Shown: positions 43,535-52,263, counted from the first letter of the stretch. The stretch is DNA of 64,000 nt from Alkalihalobacillus trypoxylicola (GCF_001590785.1 NZ_LTAO01000012.1:682901-746900); one strand, 5' to 3'. The notes: generated by a model not told the origin, from the letters alone. Numbers and translations are program-made.

Positions 43535-44662
43535 TTGAGCTATTTTCGATATTACTTTATTTTCTTAATGATTTTAGGCTTATTCATATTTATTCAACCT
43601 AATGTATCAGCAGACTTTGAACAAGACTTCCAATTAAATAGTGAAGTTGCATTATTAATGGATCAAAAAAGTGGAGATATTATATATAATCAAGACATTA
43701 ATCAAAAAATGTATCCAGCAAGTATTACGAAAATTGTAACGGGGATTATTGCCATAGAGCAAGGAAACCTAGATGATATAGTAACAGTAAGTAAGGGAGC
43801 AACAGAGGTAATTGGAACAAGAGTTTATCTCCTAGAGGGGGAAGAGGTTAGCTTAAAAAAGTTAGTTCAAGGCTTATTAATTAATTCAGGAAACGATGCA
43901 GGAACAGCTATTGCCGAATATTTTGATGGAAGTGAAAAAGCTTTTTCTGAAAGGATGAATCAGTTCCTTCAAGATATTATTGGTGATAACCACACTAACT
44001 TTACCAATCCTCATGGATTATATGATGAGGATCATTATACAACGGCGCTAGATATGGCTAAAATAACGAGCTATGCCCTACAGAATGAAACGTTTAGAGA
44101 GATTGTAGAAACAAAAGAACTTGATTGGATTGGAGAAGGGTGGGAAACGACGATTCATAACCATCATCGTTTATTATGGGACTATGAAGGAACGACTGGA
44201 GTAAAAAACGGCTTTGTCCAAAATGCCGGGTACACTCTTGTTACTTCAGCTCAAAGAAATGATTTGGATTTGATTGCCGTGACTTTAAATGCCCCCAATG
44301 CTCAGTTAGCCTATAAGGATACGATGTCTCTTTTAGATTATGGTTTTGATCATTTTGAAACGAATCAGGTTCATGGTAATAATAAGTTCCTTGGTCCAAA
44401 TGGACATGAATTTATCTTAAATCAGGATGTTTATTTTACCCAGTTATTAAATGAAACTGTTGAATTTCAAGTAAATCCGGATCATAAACTTGAAATTATT
44501 GGAACAGAAAATCGAATGATTAAGGAAGTTCCATTACATGAACTAAAGGTAGAACCGGTTCAAACAAAAGCAGAGCTTGAAAAGAAGCATGAAGCCACAG
44601 AAACAGAAGCTAGCGGATTTTTCCTACAATTATGGAACCATATTAAAGGATGGCTTTTCTAG
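43535..44662 (+). CDS. D-alanyl-D-alanine carboxypeptidase, DacF-like
   Basis: A 375-residue penicillin-binding protein (peptidase S11) that removes terminal D-Ala from wall stem peptides outside the membrane. A signal sequence occupies residues 1-26. Catalytic motifs are SITK (63-66, Ser63 nucleophile) and SGN (118-120); the third motif, normally KTG, reads KNG (224-226). A C-terminal PBP5-like domain and an amphipathic helix (SGFFLQLWNHIKGWLF) anchor it to the membrane. The TTG start follows GGAGGGAAGAGG. It is single and ends in a bidirectional terminator. Whether it acts in vegetative growth or sporulation is not clear. Confidence 0.88.
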   Translation: MSYFRYYFIFLMILGLFIFIQPNVSADFEQDFQLNSEVALLMDQKSGDIIYNQDINQKMYPASITKIVTGIIAIEQGNLDDIVTVSKGATEVIGTRVYLLEGEEVSLKKLVQGLLINSGNDAGTAIAEYFDGSEKAFSERMNQFLQDIIGDNHTNFTNPHGLYDEDHYTTALDMAKITSYALQNETFREIVETKELDWIGEGWETTIHNHHRLLWDYEGTTGVKNGFVQNAGYTLVTSAQRNDLDLIAVTLNAPNAQLAYKDTMSLLDYGFDHFETNQVHGNNKFLGPNGHEFILNQDVYFTQLLNETVEFQVNPDHKLEIIGTENRMIKEVPLHELKVEPVQTKAELEKKHEATETEASGFFLQLWNHIKGWLF

Positions 44663-44693
44663 TTCTGTATACATTCCAACCTATACAAACAAT

Positions 44694-44733
44694 AAAAAAA
44701 CGAGTCTGCTCTAATCGAGCGGATTCGTTTTTT
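44694..44733. terminator. Bidirectional terminator between dac and coaA
   Basis: AAAAAACGAGTCTGCTC pairs with GAGCGGATTCGTTTTTT; A- and T-runs flank the stem on both strands. Confidence 0.88.
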
Positions 44734-44806
44734 AAACGTTAAAATCAGGATTTTATCAAATATAATGAGCTATAAACCGCTCTGCAACAAGAAAAGGAAC
44801 CATTTT

Positions 44807-45760
44807 TTATAATTTTTTTATTAATATATCGGTGACTCTATGTCCAATGCCTTTATTTAATATTAAATTTGCACGGTATTTTGTTGGCTTAATATTTTTT
44901 TCTAGGTTGATTTTATTTACTGTATTCCATACATCTGTAGCAAATTCGACTGCTTCATTGTCTGAGAGGTTACGATATCTATGAAAATAAGAAGATGGAT
45001 CATGAAAAGCAGTATTTCTTAAAATTTTAAAGCGATCAATATACCACTGTTTAATGTTATTTTCATCTGCATCTACATAAATGGAGAAATCAAAGAAATC
45101 GGAAACAAAAACCTCTGGAATATTTTTATTTTTTTTATTGACTTGTAAAACATTAATTCCTTCAACGATGACGACATCAGGGCTTTCAATCACCTGGGAT
45201 TTGTTCGGTATTCGATCGTATGTAAGGTGGGAATAGACAGGTACTTCCATCTTCTCAGCTCCTGATTTTAAAGATAATAAAAATTGAATTAATCTTTCTA
45301 TATCATAACTTTCCGGAAAGCCTTTTCTTTTCATAAGTTGGCGTTCTTCAAGCTTCGCATTTGGCAAGAGAAATCCGTCTGTTGTCACCAAGTCAACTTT
45401 AGGTTTAGTTGGCCACTGAGAAATTAAAGCTTGAATTAATCTAGCTGTCGTTGATTTTCCTACAGATACACTTCCAGCAATTCCAATAACGAAAGGTACC
45501 TTTTTCGTTGATCTTTCAAAAAATACATTCATATCATGATGAAGATTCATGGAATGAGTCATTTGAAGAAAAAGAAACTGTGAAAGAGGAAAATAGATAT
45601 CAGCGACCTCATCACTAGAGATTACTTGATCGATTCCCTGTAGTTTACTTATTTCCTCTGAGCTAAGCGCGACTCTTTCTGGCTTAGCAAGAGATGACCA
45701 CTCGAGCCTATTAAAGTGAGAATAAGCTTCACTAGTCTTCATCGTTATATTGGTTGACAT
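44807..45760 (-). CDS. coaA: Pantothenate kinase, type I
   Basis: CoaA phosphorylates pantothenate in the first step of coenzyme A synthesis. The 317-residue protein has the P-loop GSVSVGKST (96-104) and the typical KRKGFPESYDIERLIQFL, PVYSHLTYDRIPN and VIVEGINVLQ segments. The ATG at 45760 has AAGGAG 10 bases upstream; an earlier ATG lies before that site. It is divergent from the SGNH esterase gene and ends near a terminator shared with the carboxypeptidase gene. Confidence 0.95.
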   Translation of the reverse strand: MSTNITMKTSEAYSHFNRLEWSSLAKPERVALSSEEISKLQGIDQVISSDEVADIYFPLSQFLFLQMTHSMNLHHDMNVFFERSTKKVPFVIGIAGSVSVGKSTTARLIQALISQWPTKPKVDLVTTDGFLLPNAKLEERQLMKRKGFPESYDIERLIQFLLSLKSGAEKMEVPVYSHLTYDRIPNKSQVIESPDVVIVEGINVLQVNKKNKNIPEVFVSDFFDFSIYVDADENNIKQWYIDRFKILRNTAFHDPSSYFHRYRNLSDNEAVEFATDVWNTVNKINLEKNIKPTKYRANLILNKGIGHRVTDILIKKL

Positions 45761-45947
45761 AGGTTTATACTCCTTTTTCACACACTTGATGACTTTGTCA
45801 TGGTAAAACTTTTGAAAGTAAGTAGTTTTAATATCGCCATTTTACCAAACGATGATTCAACTCACAACCTATTGAAACGATATAAAAAAAATATCTTGAT
45901 TGCTGTTTCAATTAAAGTAAAATATATCATTAGAAGGGGTGAAAACG

Positions 45948-46622
45948 TTGTTAAAAACAAAAATTTATTTAGCAGGGGATTCTACAGTTGCTAATTATCC
46001 AAAAACTTCTGCACCGATGGCAGGTTGGGGTCAATTTTTGCACCTATTTGTCAAAGAAGGGGTCGAAATTGTCAATGAAGCGACAAACGGTAGAAGCTCA
46101 AAAAGTTTCATTGAAGAAGGTCGATTAGAAAAAATTCAAAAAAACCTAAAGGCCGGTGACTATTTATTCATTCAGTTTGGTCATAATGACCAAAAAAGCG
46201 ATGAAAGAGGAACCGATCCGCAAACAACATATCCTGAATATTTAAAAAAATATCTGAATGTTGCTAAGAGTGCTCAAGCCCATCCTATACTGATTACACC
46301 GGTTGAAAGAAGAAGATTTTCAGCAGAAGGAGAGTTTTTACCTGCTCATGGTGAATATCCAAATGCGGTTAAGGCTTTAGCGATACAAGAGAATATTGCA
46401 TTAATCGATTTAAGAAAGCGCTCACAAATGTTAATGGAAGAACTTGGTGATGAGCAATCGAAATTATTATTTACACAGCTTGAAAAGGGTGAGCATCCTA
46501 ATTATCCTGATGGTGTCATCGATAATACGCACTTTAATGAGAGTGGTGCTAAGCAAATTGCTAATCTTGTAGTAAAAGAGATTCATTCATTAAATCACTC
46601 ATTAAAAAAATGGTTTATATAA
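45948..46622 (+). CDS. SGNH hydrolase, rhamnogalacturonan acetylesterase-like
   Basis: A 224-residue esterase that by family removes acetyl groups from pectic rhamnogalacturonan fragments (compare B. subtilis YesT/RhgT). It shows GDST (10-13) with the nucleophile Ser12, the block-II and block-III elements GRSSKSF and FGHNDQK, and the catalytic Asp-His in GVIDNTHFNESG. There is no signal peptide, so it works in the cytoplasm. The TTG at 45948 follows AAGGGGTG; a GTG at 45939 lies inside that site. No pectin lyase or transporter is near, so it is an orphan. Confidence 0.87.
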   Translation: MLKTKIYLAGDSTVANYPKTSAPMAGWGQFLHLFVKEGVEIVNEATNGRSSKSFIEEGRLEKIQKNLKAGDYLFIQFGHNDQKSDERGTDPQTTYPEYLKKYLNVAKSAQAHPILITPVERRRFSAEGEFLPAHGEYPNAVKALAIQENIALIDLRKRSQMLMEELGDEQSKLLFTQLEKGEHPNYPDGVIDNTHFNESGAKQIANLVVKEIHSLNHSLKKWFI

Positions 46623-46649
46623 AGATGCTTTTGTAAAAAGTATGTTGAC

Positions 46650-46866
46650 TGAATCCATTTCATTATGAAAACGGAACGGTTAGGTGTTTGATTTTCACTT
46701 TAGGTAGATGGTCTTCAGCTAACTCTGACTACGCAGAGCTTCGCCAGAGTGGATCTTCAGACTGCGCTGATCCTTTGGGAGTCACTACCTACCGTTTCAA
46801 TCAAGAAGTGAATTTGCAAAAATTCAAAACCTTTTTATCATAGATGTTCGGTTTCGTTCACTTAAA
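46650..46866 (-). repeat. Dispersed structured repeat, tandem copy R4a (internally deleted)
   Basis: This is the first of three tandem inverted copies. It begins TGAATCCATTTCATTATGAA. About 15 bases (the CTTTCCCAAGGGCTT arm) are missing after GGTAGATG, so the long stem closing the core cannot form fully. Its far end lacks the ATGATGAAATTCA terminus and passes directly into R4b. Confidence 0.85.
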
Positions 46867-47098
46867 TTGATCCTTCCTATCTTTTAATGAAAATCGAGCG
46901 ATTAGGTTTTTGATTTCCACATTAGGTAGATGCTTTCCCAAGGGCTTGTCCTCAGCTAACTCCGACTACGCAGGGCTTCGTCAGAGTGGATCTTCAGACT
47001 GCGCTGATCCTTTGGGAGTCACTACCTACTGTTACAATCAAGAAGTGAATTCAAAACATTTAAGGCATATTTTTTAATAAAAGTTCGGTTCATTGACT
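46867..47098 (-). repeat. Dispersed structured repeat, tandem copy R4b
   Basis: The middle copy starts within a shortened left terminus (TTGATCCTTCCTATCTTTTA) and has a complete core with the central hairpin of the CTCTGAC/GTCGGAG type. It shares a junction with R4c near AGTTCGGTTCATTGACTTAA. Distance between matching core points of R4b and R4c is about 242 bases. Confidence 0.87.
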
Positions 47099-47363
47099 TA
47101 AACCCACTTCGTCATTTCTATCTTTTAAAGAAAACGGAACGATTAGGTTTTTGATTTTCACTTTAGGTAGATGCTTTCCGAAGGGCTTGTCTTCAGCTAA
47201 CTCCGACTACGCAGGGCTTCGTCAGAGTGGATCTTCAGACTGCGCTGATCCTTTGGGAGTCACTACCTACAAGTTACAATCAACAAGTTAATTAACAAAC
47301 ATTCAAATAAATGTGTATTATAATTTTTCGGTTTATTCACTTATAGAGTCATTATGAAATTCA
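47099..47363 (-). repeat. Dispersed structured repeat, tandem copy R4c
   Basis: The third copy keeps a full right terminus (ATTATGAAATTCA at 47351-47363). Its core differs from R4b at few positions, and CTTTCCGAAGGGC replaces CTTTCCCAAGGGC. High similarity to R4b suggests local duplication rather than separate insertion. Confidence 0.87.
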
Positions 47364-47507
47364 TTCGATTGTTTAATATTTCATATTCTACCAATATATT
47401 TTACAAAATAAGATGAAAGAAGCTCGATTTTTCCTATTTTTCTTATATCGTTTTTTCGTTATTAAAGCTATAATAAATGATGATAAAGGGATTGGGGAGG
47501 AATCGGT

Positions 47508-47591
47508 ATGTCACAAGCTAAAATAATAAAAGGATTACTTTTGCTTTTTGTTATTGGGGCTGTGGGTATCATCTTAGTAGCTGCAACATAA
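47508..47591 (+). CDS. 27-residue single-pass membrane protein
   Basis: An ATG follows GGGGAGGAATCGGT. The peptide begins MSQAKIIKGLLLLFVIGAVG and ends IILVAAT: one membrane span after a short positively charged start. A terminator lies 60 bases downstream and a TATAAT at 47469-47474 upstream. The GAVGII segment resembles GTVG in two other tiny membrane proteins of this window. The function is unknown. Confidence 0.6.
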   Translation: MSQAKIIKGLLLLFVIGAVGIILVAAT

Positions 47592-47650
47592 GCTCTTTTA
47601 AGTTTAAATGAAGAAACTACAGCCTAAATACATGACGAACTCTATATCAG

Positions 47651-47684
47651 AAGAACTGCTAGCTATAAAGGCAGTTCTTTTTTT
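47651..47684 (+). terminator. Terminator of the 27-residue membrane protein gene
   Basis: AAGAACTGC pairs with GCAGTTCTT and runs into T. Confidence 0.8.
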
Positions 47685-47742
47685 CTATACTTGAAGTTTT
47701 GGATAGTTCTCACTAAGATCAAGTTGAACGGAGGAATACATA

Positions 47743-49887
47743 ATGAAATTAATTTTAACAGAAAAGCCATCCGTTGCTAAAAATATAGCGGATGCACTAA
47801 AGATTAGAACAAAAAAAGATGGATATTTTGAAGGGAACGGCTATATTATTACATGGGCATTTGGTCATTTATTACAACTATATGATGCCAAGGATTATCA
47901 TCCTAAGATGAGAACATGGAAAATGGAAAACTTCCCTTTTATCCCAGATAAATTCGAATATAAAATAAAGTCCAATATAAGAAATAAACAGAAAAGTGAT
48001 AGTGGAGCAAAAAAGCAAATGAGTACGATTAAACGATTAATGAATCGAAAGGATGTTATAGGAATTATCTCTGCCTGTGATTTTGATCGTGAAGGGCAAA
48101 TTATAGGGGACAGTATTATCTATAATAATCAAACAAAGAAACCAGTAGAAAGACTACTTCTTAATGAGTGGACACCTAAGGAAATCATGAATGGTCTCCA
48201 ACAATTAAAGCCGAATGAACAATTAAAGCCTCTACAAGATGCTGGAGTAAGTCGACAATGGGCTGACTGGCTCATTGGAATAAATTTAACATCAGTAGCA
48301 ACTTTAAAATACCAAAAAGGGAAAGGAAAGGCATTAAATATTGGTAGAGTTTTATTGCCTACTTTAAAAATTATTTATGATCGTGATCAGGAAATCGCTC
48401 AGTTTAAATCAGAACGCTTCTACCGTTTAGAAGCTGATTTTAAGTCTAAAAGTGGCGAAGCTTATACGGGTATTTATCAGTTTGACAAGAAAAGCTCTTT
48501 TAAAGATAAAGAGCTTTTACATAAATGGAAGGAACAAATCGTCGGTCAGGCTGCAGAGGTTGTAAACGTAGAAACGTCTGTCAAAAAAGAATTTCCGCCT
48601 TTTTTGTTTAATTTATCTAATCTTCAAGGTTATATAACGAGTAAATACAACGGTTGGACTTCTGATAAAGTGCTTAAAGTAGCCCAGTCTTTATATGAAA
48701 AAAAATATATTACCTATCCTAGAACATCAAGTATAGCTTTAGATGAAAGTTTAATGAGAAAAACGGAAGACGTCTTAAATAAAGTAAAACAGGGCTTAGA
48801 CTATGAAGAAGAAGTTAGGTTCTCACGTTCAAAAAGGATATTTAATAATCAGAAGGTAGAAAGTCATAGCGCGATTATTCCTACATATATCGTTCCTAAA
48901 AAGTTGACGAATGATGAGGATAAAGTCTATCAAGCTATTAAAAATCGGTTTATTATGCAATTTATGCCTATTTCTCAATATGAAGAAAACGTGATTGAAA
49001 CGAAAATACTGATCCCTGAGATGTTAGGGACTTTTTTATCAAAGGGAAGAAGAGAATTAGTAAAAGGTTGGAAGAAGGTCGAACAAATAAAAAGCAAAGA
49101 ATACTTCCTGCCTGATTTACAAAAAAAAGAGCAGGTTATGGTCAAAAGCAGTCAAATAACCGAGCATGATACAGAGCCACCTAAACCTCATAGTGAAAAA
49201 TCATTATTAAATATGATGCAAACTTGTGGCAGAAAAAGCTCAGCTGTCAATGAGGAAGAAATTCTTTCTGGATTTAGTATTGGAACAGCTGCAACGAGAG
49301 CAGATACGATTAAGAAATTAAGAGAAATAGGTTATATTAAAATAGATAAAAAGAGTTTATTTTGTACAGAGCTAGGCAAAAAGTTAGTAGAAACGTTTCC
49401 CATCCAGTCACTTTTTAATTTGAATTTCACCGGGAAATTAGAAAAGGCACTAGCTGATATAGAAAAAGAAAAAGTTCGTAAGCACGATTTTCTTTCGTTT
49501 ATTTATGATTTTACAGAGAAGTCAGTGAATCAAATAAAAAATGGGGAAGAGGTTACTATCCATGAAACGGTACAAATGGATAGAAAAAAGCAGGAGAATT
49601 TAGGAAAATGCCCAAACTGTGGTCATCCAGTTATAGAAGGAGTAAAGGGTTTTGGCTGCAGTAATTGGAAGCAAGGCTGTAAGTTTGTCATTTGGAAAAA
49701 TGATAAATATTTACTCTCCATGAAGAAAAAACCTAGCAAAACAATGGTAAAAAGCTTATTAAAAAATGGGAAAGTATTAGTTAAAGGGTTAACGAGTAAA
49801 AATGGGAAAAAATTTAATGCTTATTTAAGCTATCAAAAAAATAAAGAAAATGATTACTTTAGCTGGTCAATGGAATTTATGAAGTAA
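47743..49887 (+). CDS. topB: DNA topoisomerase III
   Basis: TopB is a type IA topoisomerase that decatenates and relaxes DNA through a single-strand break. The 714-residue protein has the TOPRIM motif DFDREGQ (113-119) and the catalytic tyrosine Tyr325 in KYITYPRTSS. The C-terminus carries one Cys cluster (CPNCGHPV...GCSNWKQGCKFVIW), a zinc-ribbon remnant. Length and start MKLILTEKPSVAKNIA agree with Bacillus TopB. GGAGG precedes the ATG. It is monocistronic with a terminator. Confidence 0.95.
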   Translation: MKLILTEKPSVAKNIADALKIRTKKDGYFEGNGYIITWAFGHLLQLYDAKDYHPKMRTWKMENFPFIPDKFEYKIKSNIRNKQKSDSGAKKQMSTIKRLMNRKDVIGIISACDFDREGQIIGDSIIYNNQTKKPVERLLLNEWTPKEIMNGLQQLKPNEQLKPLQDAGVSRQWADWLIGINLTSVATLKYQKGKGKALNIGRVLLPTLKIIYDRDQEIAQFKSERFYRLEADFKSKSGEAYTGIYQFDKKSSFKDKELLHKWKEQIVGQAAEVVNVETSVKKEFPPFLFNLSNLQGYITSKYNGWTSDKVLKVAQSLYEKKYITYPRTSSIALDESLMRKTEDVLNKVKQGLDYEEEVRFSRSKRIFNNQKVESHSAIIPTYIVPKKLTNDEDKVYQAIKNRFIMQFMPISQYEENVIETKILIPEMLGTFLSKGRRELVKGWKKVEQIKSKEYFLPDLQKKEQVMVKSSQITEHDTEPPKPHSEKSLLNMMQTCGRKSSAVNEEEILSGFSIGTAATRADTIKKLREIGYIKIDKKSLFCTELGKKLVETFPIQSLFNLNFTGKLEKALADIEKEKVRKHDFLSFIYDFTEKSVNQIKNGEEVTIHETVQMDRKKQENLGKCPNCGHPVIEGVKGFGCSNWKQGCKFVIWKNDKYLLSMKKKPSKTMVKSLLKNGKVLVKGLTSKNGKKFNAYLSYQKNKENDYFSWSMEFMK

Positions 49888-49914
49888 TGTGAGGAAAGAT
49901 GTCAAATATTCTAC

Positions 49915-49947
49915 AGTCTCTTGGAGCATTCTCCAAGGGGCTTTTTT
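49915..49947 (+). terminator. Intrinsic terminator of topB
   Basis: AGTCTCTTGGAG pairs with CTCCAAGGGGCT (three G-U pairs) before six T. Confidence 0.8.
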
Positions 49948-50070
49948 ATCGTTTTAAAAATACTTTTCCTTTTAAGCTACTAAATTGATGAATTTGTTAC
50001 TAATAGATTCGTCTATGCAAAAAAAATAGAGTTGCATAGGATGTACTATCACTGGAAAGGAGGAATTAAA

Positions 50071-50376
50071 ATGAGTTGTTCAAACTATGGTAGATGTAAT
50101 TCTTACGGAGGTAATAGAGGAAGCAATAGAGGGAATTGTGATTGTGATACGTTTTTTAGACATGTTTCTAAAAATCAATTTGTTAGAGTTTTTCTTAAAG
50201 CATCTAAGCACGTAGATGGATTTTTTATTGAAGCCAATGGAAATGAAGCAACATTATTTGATTTTAATGAGAGATGTCATTCGGTCATAACAATTTGTTG
50301 TGATGACATTGTGGCTGTTGAAGTAAGTCATGCGAATAATGATAATCGTTGTCACGATCACAAAAAACATCACTAA
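50071..50376 (+). CDS. Small Cys/His-rich protein, paralogue 1 of 3
   Basis: A 101-residue protein starting at the ATG behind AAAGGAGG (50071). Residues 1-26 are Cys/Gly/Asn-rich. Residues 27-86 are a compact beta-rich domain (FFRHVSKNQFVRVFLKASK, GFFIEANGNEATLFDF, HSVITICCDDIVAVEVS). The tail is His-rich. The domain pattern recalls Sm/Hfq barrels: VRVFL, a Gly turn, ATLF, then VITI...IVAVEV. This is a suggestion from pattern only. Such Cys-rich proteins are typical of spore coats. It is followed by a close paralogue. Confidence 0.65.
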   Translation: MSCSNYGRCNSYGGNRGSNRGNCDCDTFFRHVSKNQFVRVFLKASKHVDGFFIEANGNEATLFDFNERCHSVITICCDDIVAVEVSHANNDNRCHDHKKHH

Positions 50377-50463
50377 AAATGTGTGAAAGTCTTGCTTCAA
50401 GTGACCAAACATTAGCTTTAAGTGTTGAATAATATAACGTAAAGATAGAAAGGAGTGAAGAAA

Positions 50464-50781
50464 ATGTTTGGATACAACAACTATAACAACTATGAAACTA
50501 GAGGAGCTTCAGATTACAATAATGGCTGTAACTGTGAAACTTTCTTTAGACATGTTTCAAGAAATCAATTTGTTAAAGTTTTCTTAAAAGCTTCTAAACC
50601 AGTTAAAGGATTTTTTATTGAAGCAAATGGAAACGAAGCAACATTATTTAACTTTAATGATAAGTGTCATTCTGTTATTACAATTTGTTGTGATGATATT
50701 ATTGCTGTAGAAGTAAGCCACAGTAACGATGATCAAAGATGTCATAGAGATGATGACAAATGTAAATGTCATGACAAATAA
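50464..50781 (+). CDS. Small Cys/His-rich protein, paralogue 2 of 3
   Basis: A 105-residue protein from the ATG at 50464, with AAAGGAG 8 bases upstream. It is nearly identical to paralogue 1 over the central domain (FFRHVSRNQFVKVFLKASK to IIAVEVSHS). The N-terminus differs (MFGYNNYNNYETRGASDYNN) and the C-terminus is His/Cys/Asp-rich. Gene duplication is evident. Both probably share one function, likely structural in the spore; a terminator follows. Confidence 0.65.
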   Translation: MFGYNNYNNYETRGASDYNNGCNCETFFRHVSRNQFVKVFLKASKPVKGFFIEANGNEATLFNFNDKCHSVITICCDDIIAVEVSHSNDDQRCHRDDDKCKCHDK

Positions 50782-50786
50782 TAAAA

Positions 50787-50822
50787 AATAAAAGAAACAC
50801 CTCTATGGTGTTTCTTTTTTTT
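50787..50822. terminator. Bidirectional terminator
   Basis: AAAGAAACACC pairs with GGTGTTTCTTT, with T continuing on the plus side and on the minus side after the convergent isoprenoid-enzyme gene. Confidence 0.85.
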
Positions 50823-50824
50823 GC

Positions 50825-51676
50825 TCATGAAGAAAAATGCGATTCTTTTACTGCTTTTTGAACAAGATAGGCTACTTTTGTGCGGCTAAGCTTTGTTTTA
50901 TTCTGTTCAATCGCTTCAATGGTACCGATCGCCAATTTTAATGGAATGTTGCAAAAAGCATGGATTTTACCAGATGGTATCGATGCCAAATAGCTTTCTG
51001 CTTTTTCAAGGTTCGAATAGGCATAATTCATCATATCATTCATTTCCCAACCATTTGGAAAGAAATCAATGCCTCTTTCGATATCCTCCGCTCGATTTCT
51101 AATCATATTTACAGCCTGTAAGCCTCTCCCAAAGGAAACAGCCAATTCCTCATCTGCTTTTATATCCTCGAACCAATCCCAAAGTTCATTCAATAAAAGC
51201 CCAACAATTCCAGCTACGTAGTATGTATAGTCATCTAAATCAGCTTCAGTGTTAATGACCCATTCCTTTTCTACCCATGAAGCCATTCCACCAGCCATCG
51301 TAGCCGTATATTCAATGACTTTATCGACTACAGAGTCTGGAGTAAGATGAATCCAGCAAGCTAAAGCCAAGGTAACGTGAGGTAGTCTATCGTTGTAGGG
51401 CTGGAATAATTGGGTTAACTCCCTCTCAAGAGTATCACTATTATTCCCGTGTTCCTTCAGTAAGTTTTCAATCGATTTTAATAGAAGAATTTTATCTTGA
51501 CTATCTAACTCCGTATCATCCTCGATCTCATCAATGGCTCTCATGGCCAAGTATGCAGTGGCTACTCCCTCCTTTAACTCTTTAGGTAGGTAAGTGATTG
51601 GAATAAAAAAAGTTCGACTTGTCTCCTTTAGAACCTTCATGGCTTCTTTCATTGTCGTATTTGCAATCCGTGTCAT
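50825..51676 (-). CDS. Squalene/phytoene synthase family protein, YisP-like
   Basis: A 283-residue all-helical enzyme of the head-to-head prenyl synthase family. The first aspartate-rich motif is intact (RAIDEIEDD, 49-53). The second reads NMIRNRAEDIERG (190-202), in which Asn194 replaces the Asp of the canonical NxxRD...ED motif. B. subtilis YisP, a relative of similar size, was shown to act as a farnesyl diphosphate phosphatase rather than a squalene synthase, so prenyl-alcohol formation is an alternative here. GAGGGTGAAG precedes the ATG. It lies between paralogues 2 and 3 of the small Cys-rich family, on the opposite strand. Confidence 0.8.
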   Translation of the reverse strand: MTRIANTTMKEAMKVLKETSRTFFIPITYLPKELKEGVATAYLAMRAIDEIEDDTELDSQDKILLLKSIENLLKEHGNNSDTLERELTQLFQPYNDRLPHVTLALACWIHLTPDSVVDKVIEYTATMAGGMASWVEKEWVINTEADLDDYTYYVAGIVGLLLNELWDWFEDIKADEELAVSFGRGLQAVNMIRNRAEDIERGIDFFPNGWEMNDMMNYAYSNLEKAESYLASIPSGKIHAFCNIPLKLAIGTIEAIEQNKTKLSRTKVAYLVQKAVKESHFSS

Positions 51677-51854
51677 TTCTCTTCACCCTCAAATCTTATA
51701 CTCATTCTCATTTCGATAAATTCATACTAAGCCTATTATACATGTAGATCGACAAATGATCGAATGGTAACGATCATTTCCTATTTTCTAAATCATGCTA
51801 ATACGTTGATATTTCATGAGAGGGATTAAGGTCGTTTTTAAGGAAAGAGACCAT

Positions 51855-51881
51855 ACGAAAAAAGTAGAGTAGCATAAGATA
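51855..51881 (+). promoter_or_regulatory. Candidate sigma-K promoter of paralogue 3
   Basis: AC (51855-51856), a 16-base spacer and CATAAGATA (51873-51881) fit the sigma-K pattern (AC, 16-17 bases, CATAnnnTA). The start codon is at 51917. This would put the gene under late mother-cell control. Confidence 0.6.
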
Positions 51882-51916
51882 TAAAAAACAGCTTCAAAAA
51901 GGAGTGTGTCATCTAG

Positions 51917-52210
51917 ATGGACTGGAATCAATTGATGTGGGGAGTCAGCACATCAGAATGTGAAAGTGATGATTCAGAGAGAACAAATATAAAAAGTAAA
52001 CGTTTGTTCCGCCGAGTAGCTAGAAATAGTTTTGTAACCGTTTATTTAAAAGCCTCAAGCACACTTTCTGGATATTTTATTCAAGAAGCAGACGATGAGG
52101 TAACTCTTATTCAATATAGCCATTTCAATCACTCTGTCATCAAAGTATGTACGAAGGAGATTGTAGCGGTAAAAGTTACAAACAAAAGAAAAAAACAAAT
52201 TCAAAGCTGA
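51917..52210 (+). CDS. Small Sm-like-pattern protein, paralogue 3 of 3
   Basis: A 97-residue protein after AAAGGAGTG. It keeps the domain of paralogues 1 and 2 (LFRRVARNSFVTVYLKASST, GYFIQEADDEVTLI, HSVIKVCTKEIVAVKVT) but lacks their Cys/His-rich ends and closes with basic KRKKQIQS. The run FVTVYL...G...DEVTL...VIKV...IVAVKV can be laid on Hfq (YVTVFL...G...NFTVLL...IYKHAIS), though the loops differ. A sigma-K-type promoter suggests sporulation expression. RNA binding is untested speculation; a coat role is equally possible. Confidence 0.62.
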   Translation: MDWNQLMWGVSTSECESDDSERTNIKSKRLFRRVARNSFVTVYLKASSTLSGYFIQEADDEVTLIQYSHFNHSVIKVCTKEIVAVKVTNKRKKQIQS

Positions 52211-52263
52211 AATGATTTTAATGCAGTTCACATATATTTAGTTAAAAGGAGGTCGTTTAACGA

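Noticed and set aside
46650-47363. Tandem repeats considered as a CRISPR array
   Set aside because: Units are about 220-265 bp with no short identical repeats separated by unique spacers, and no cas genes are near.
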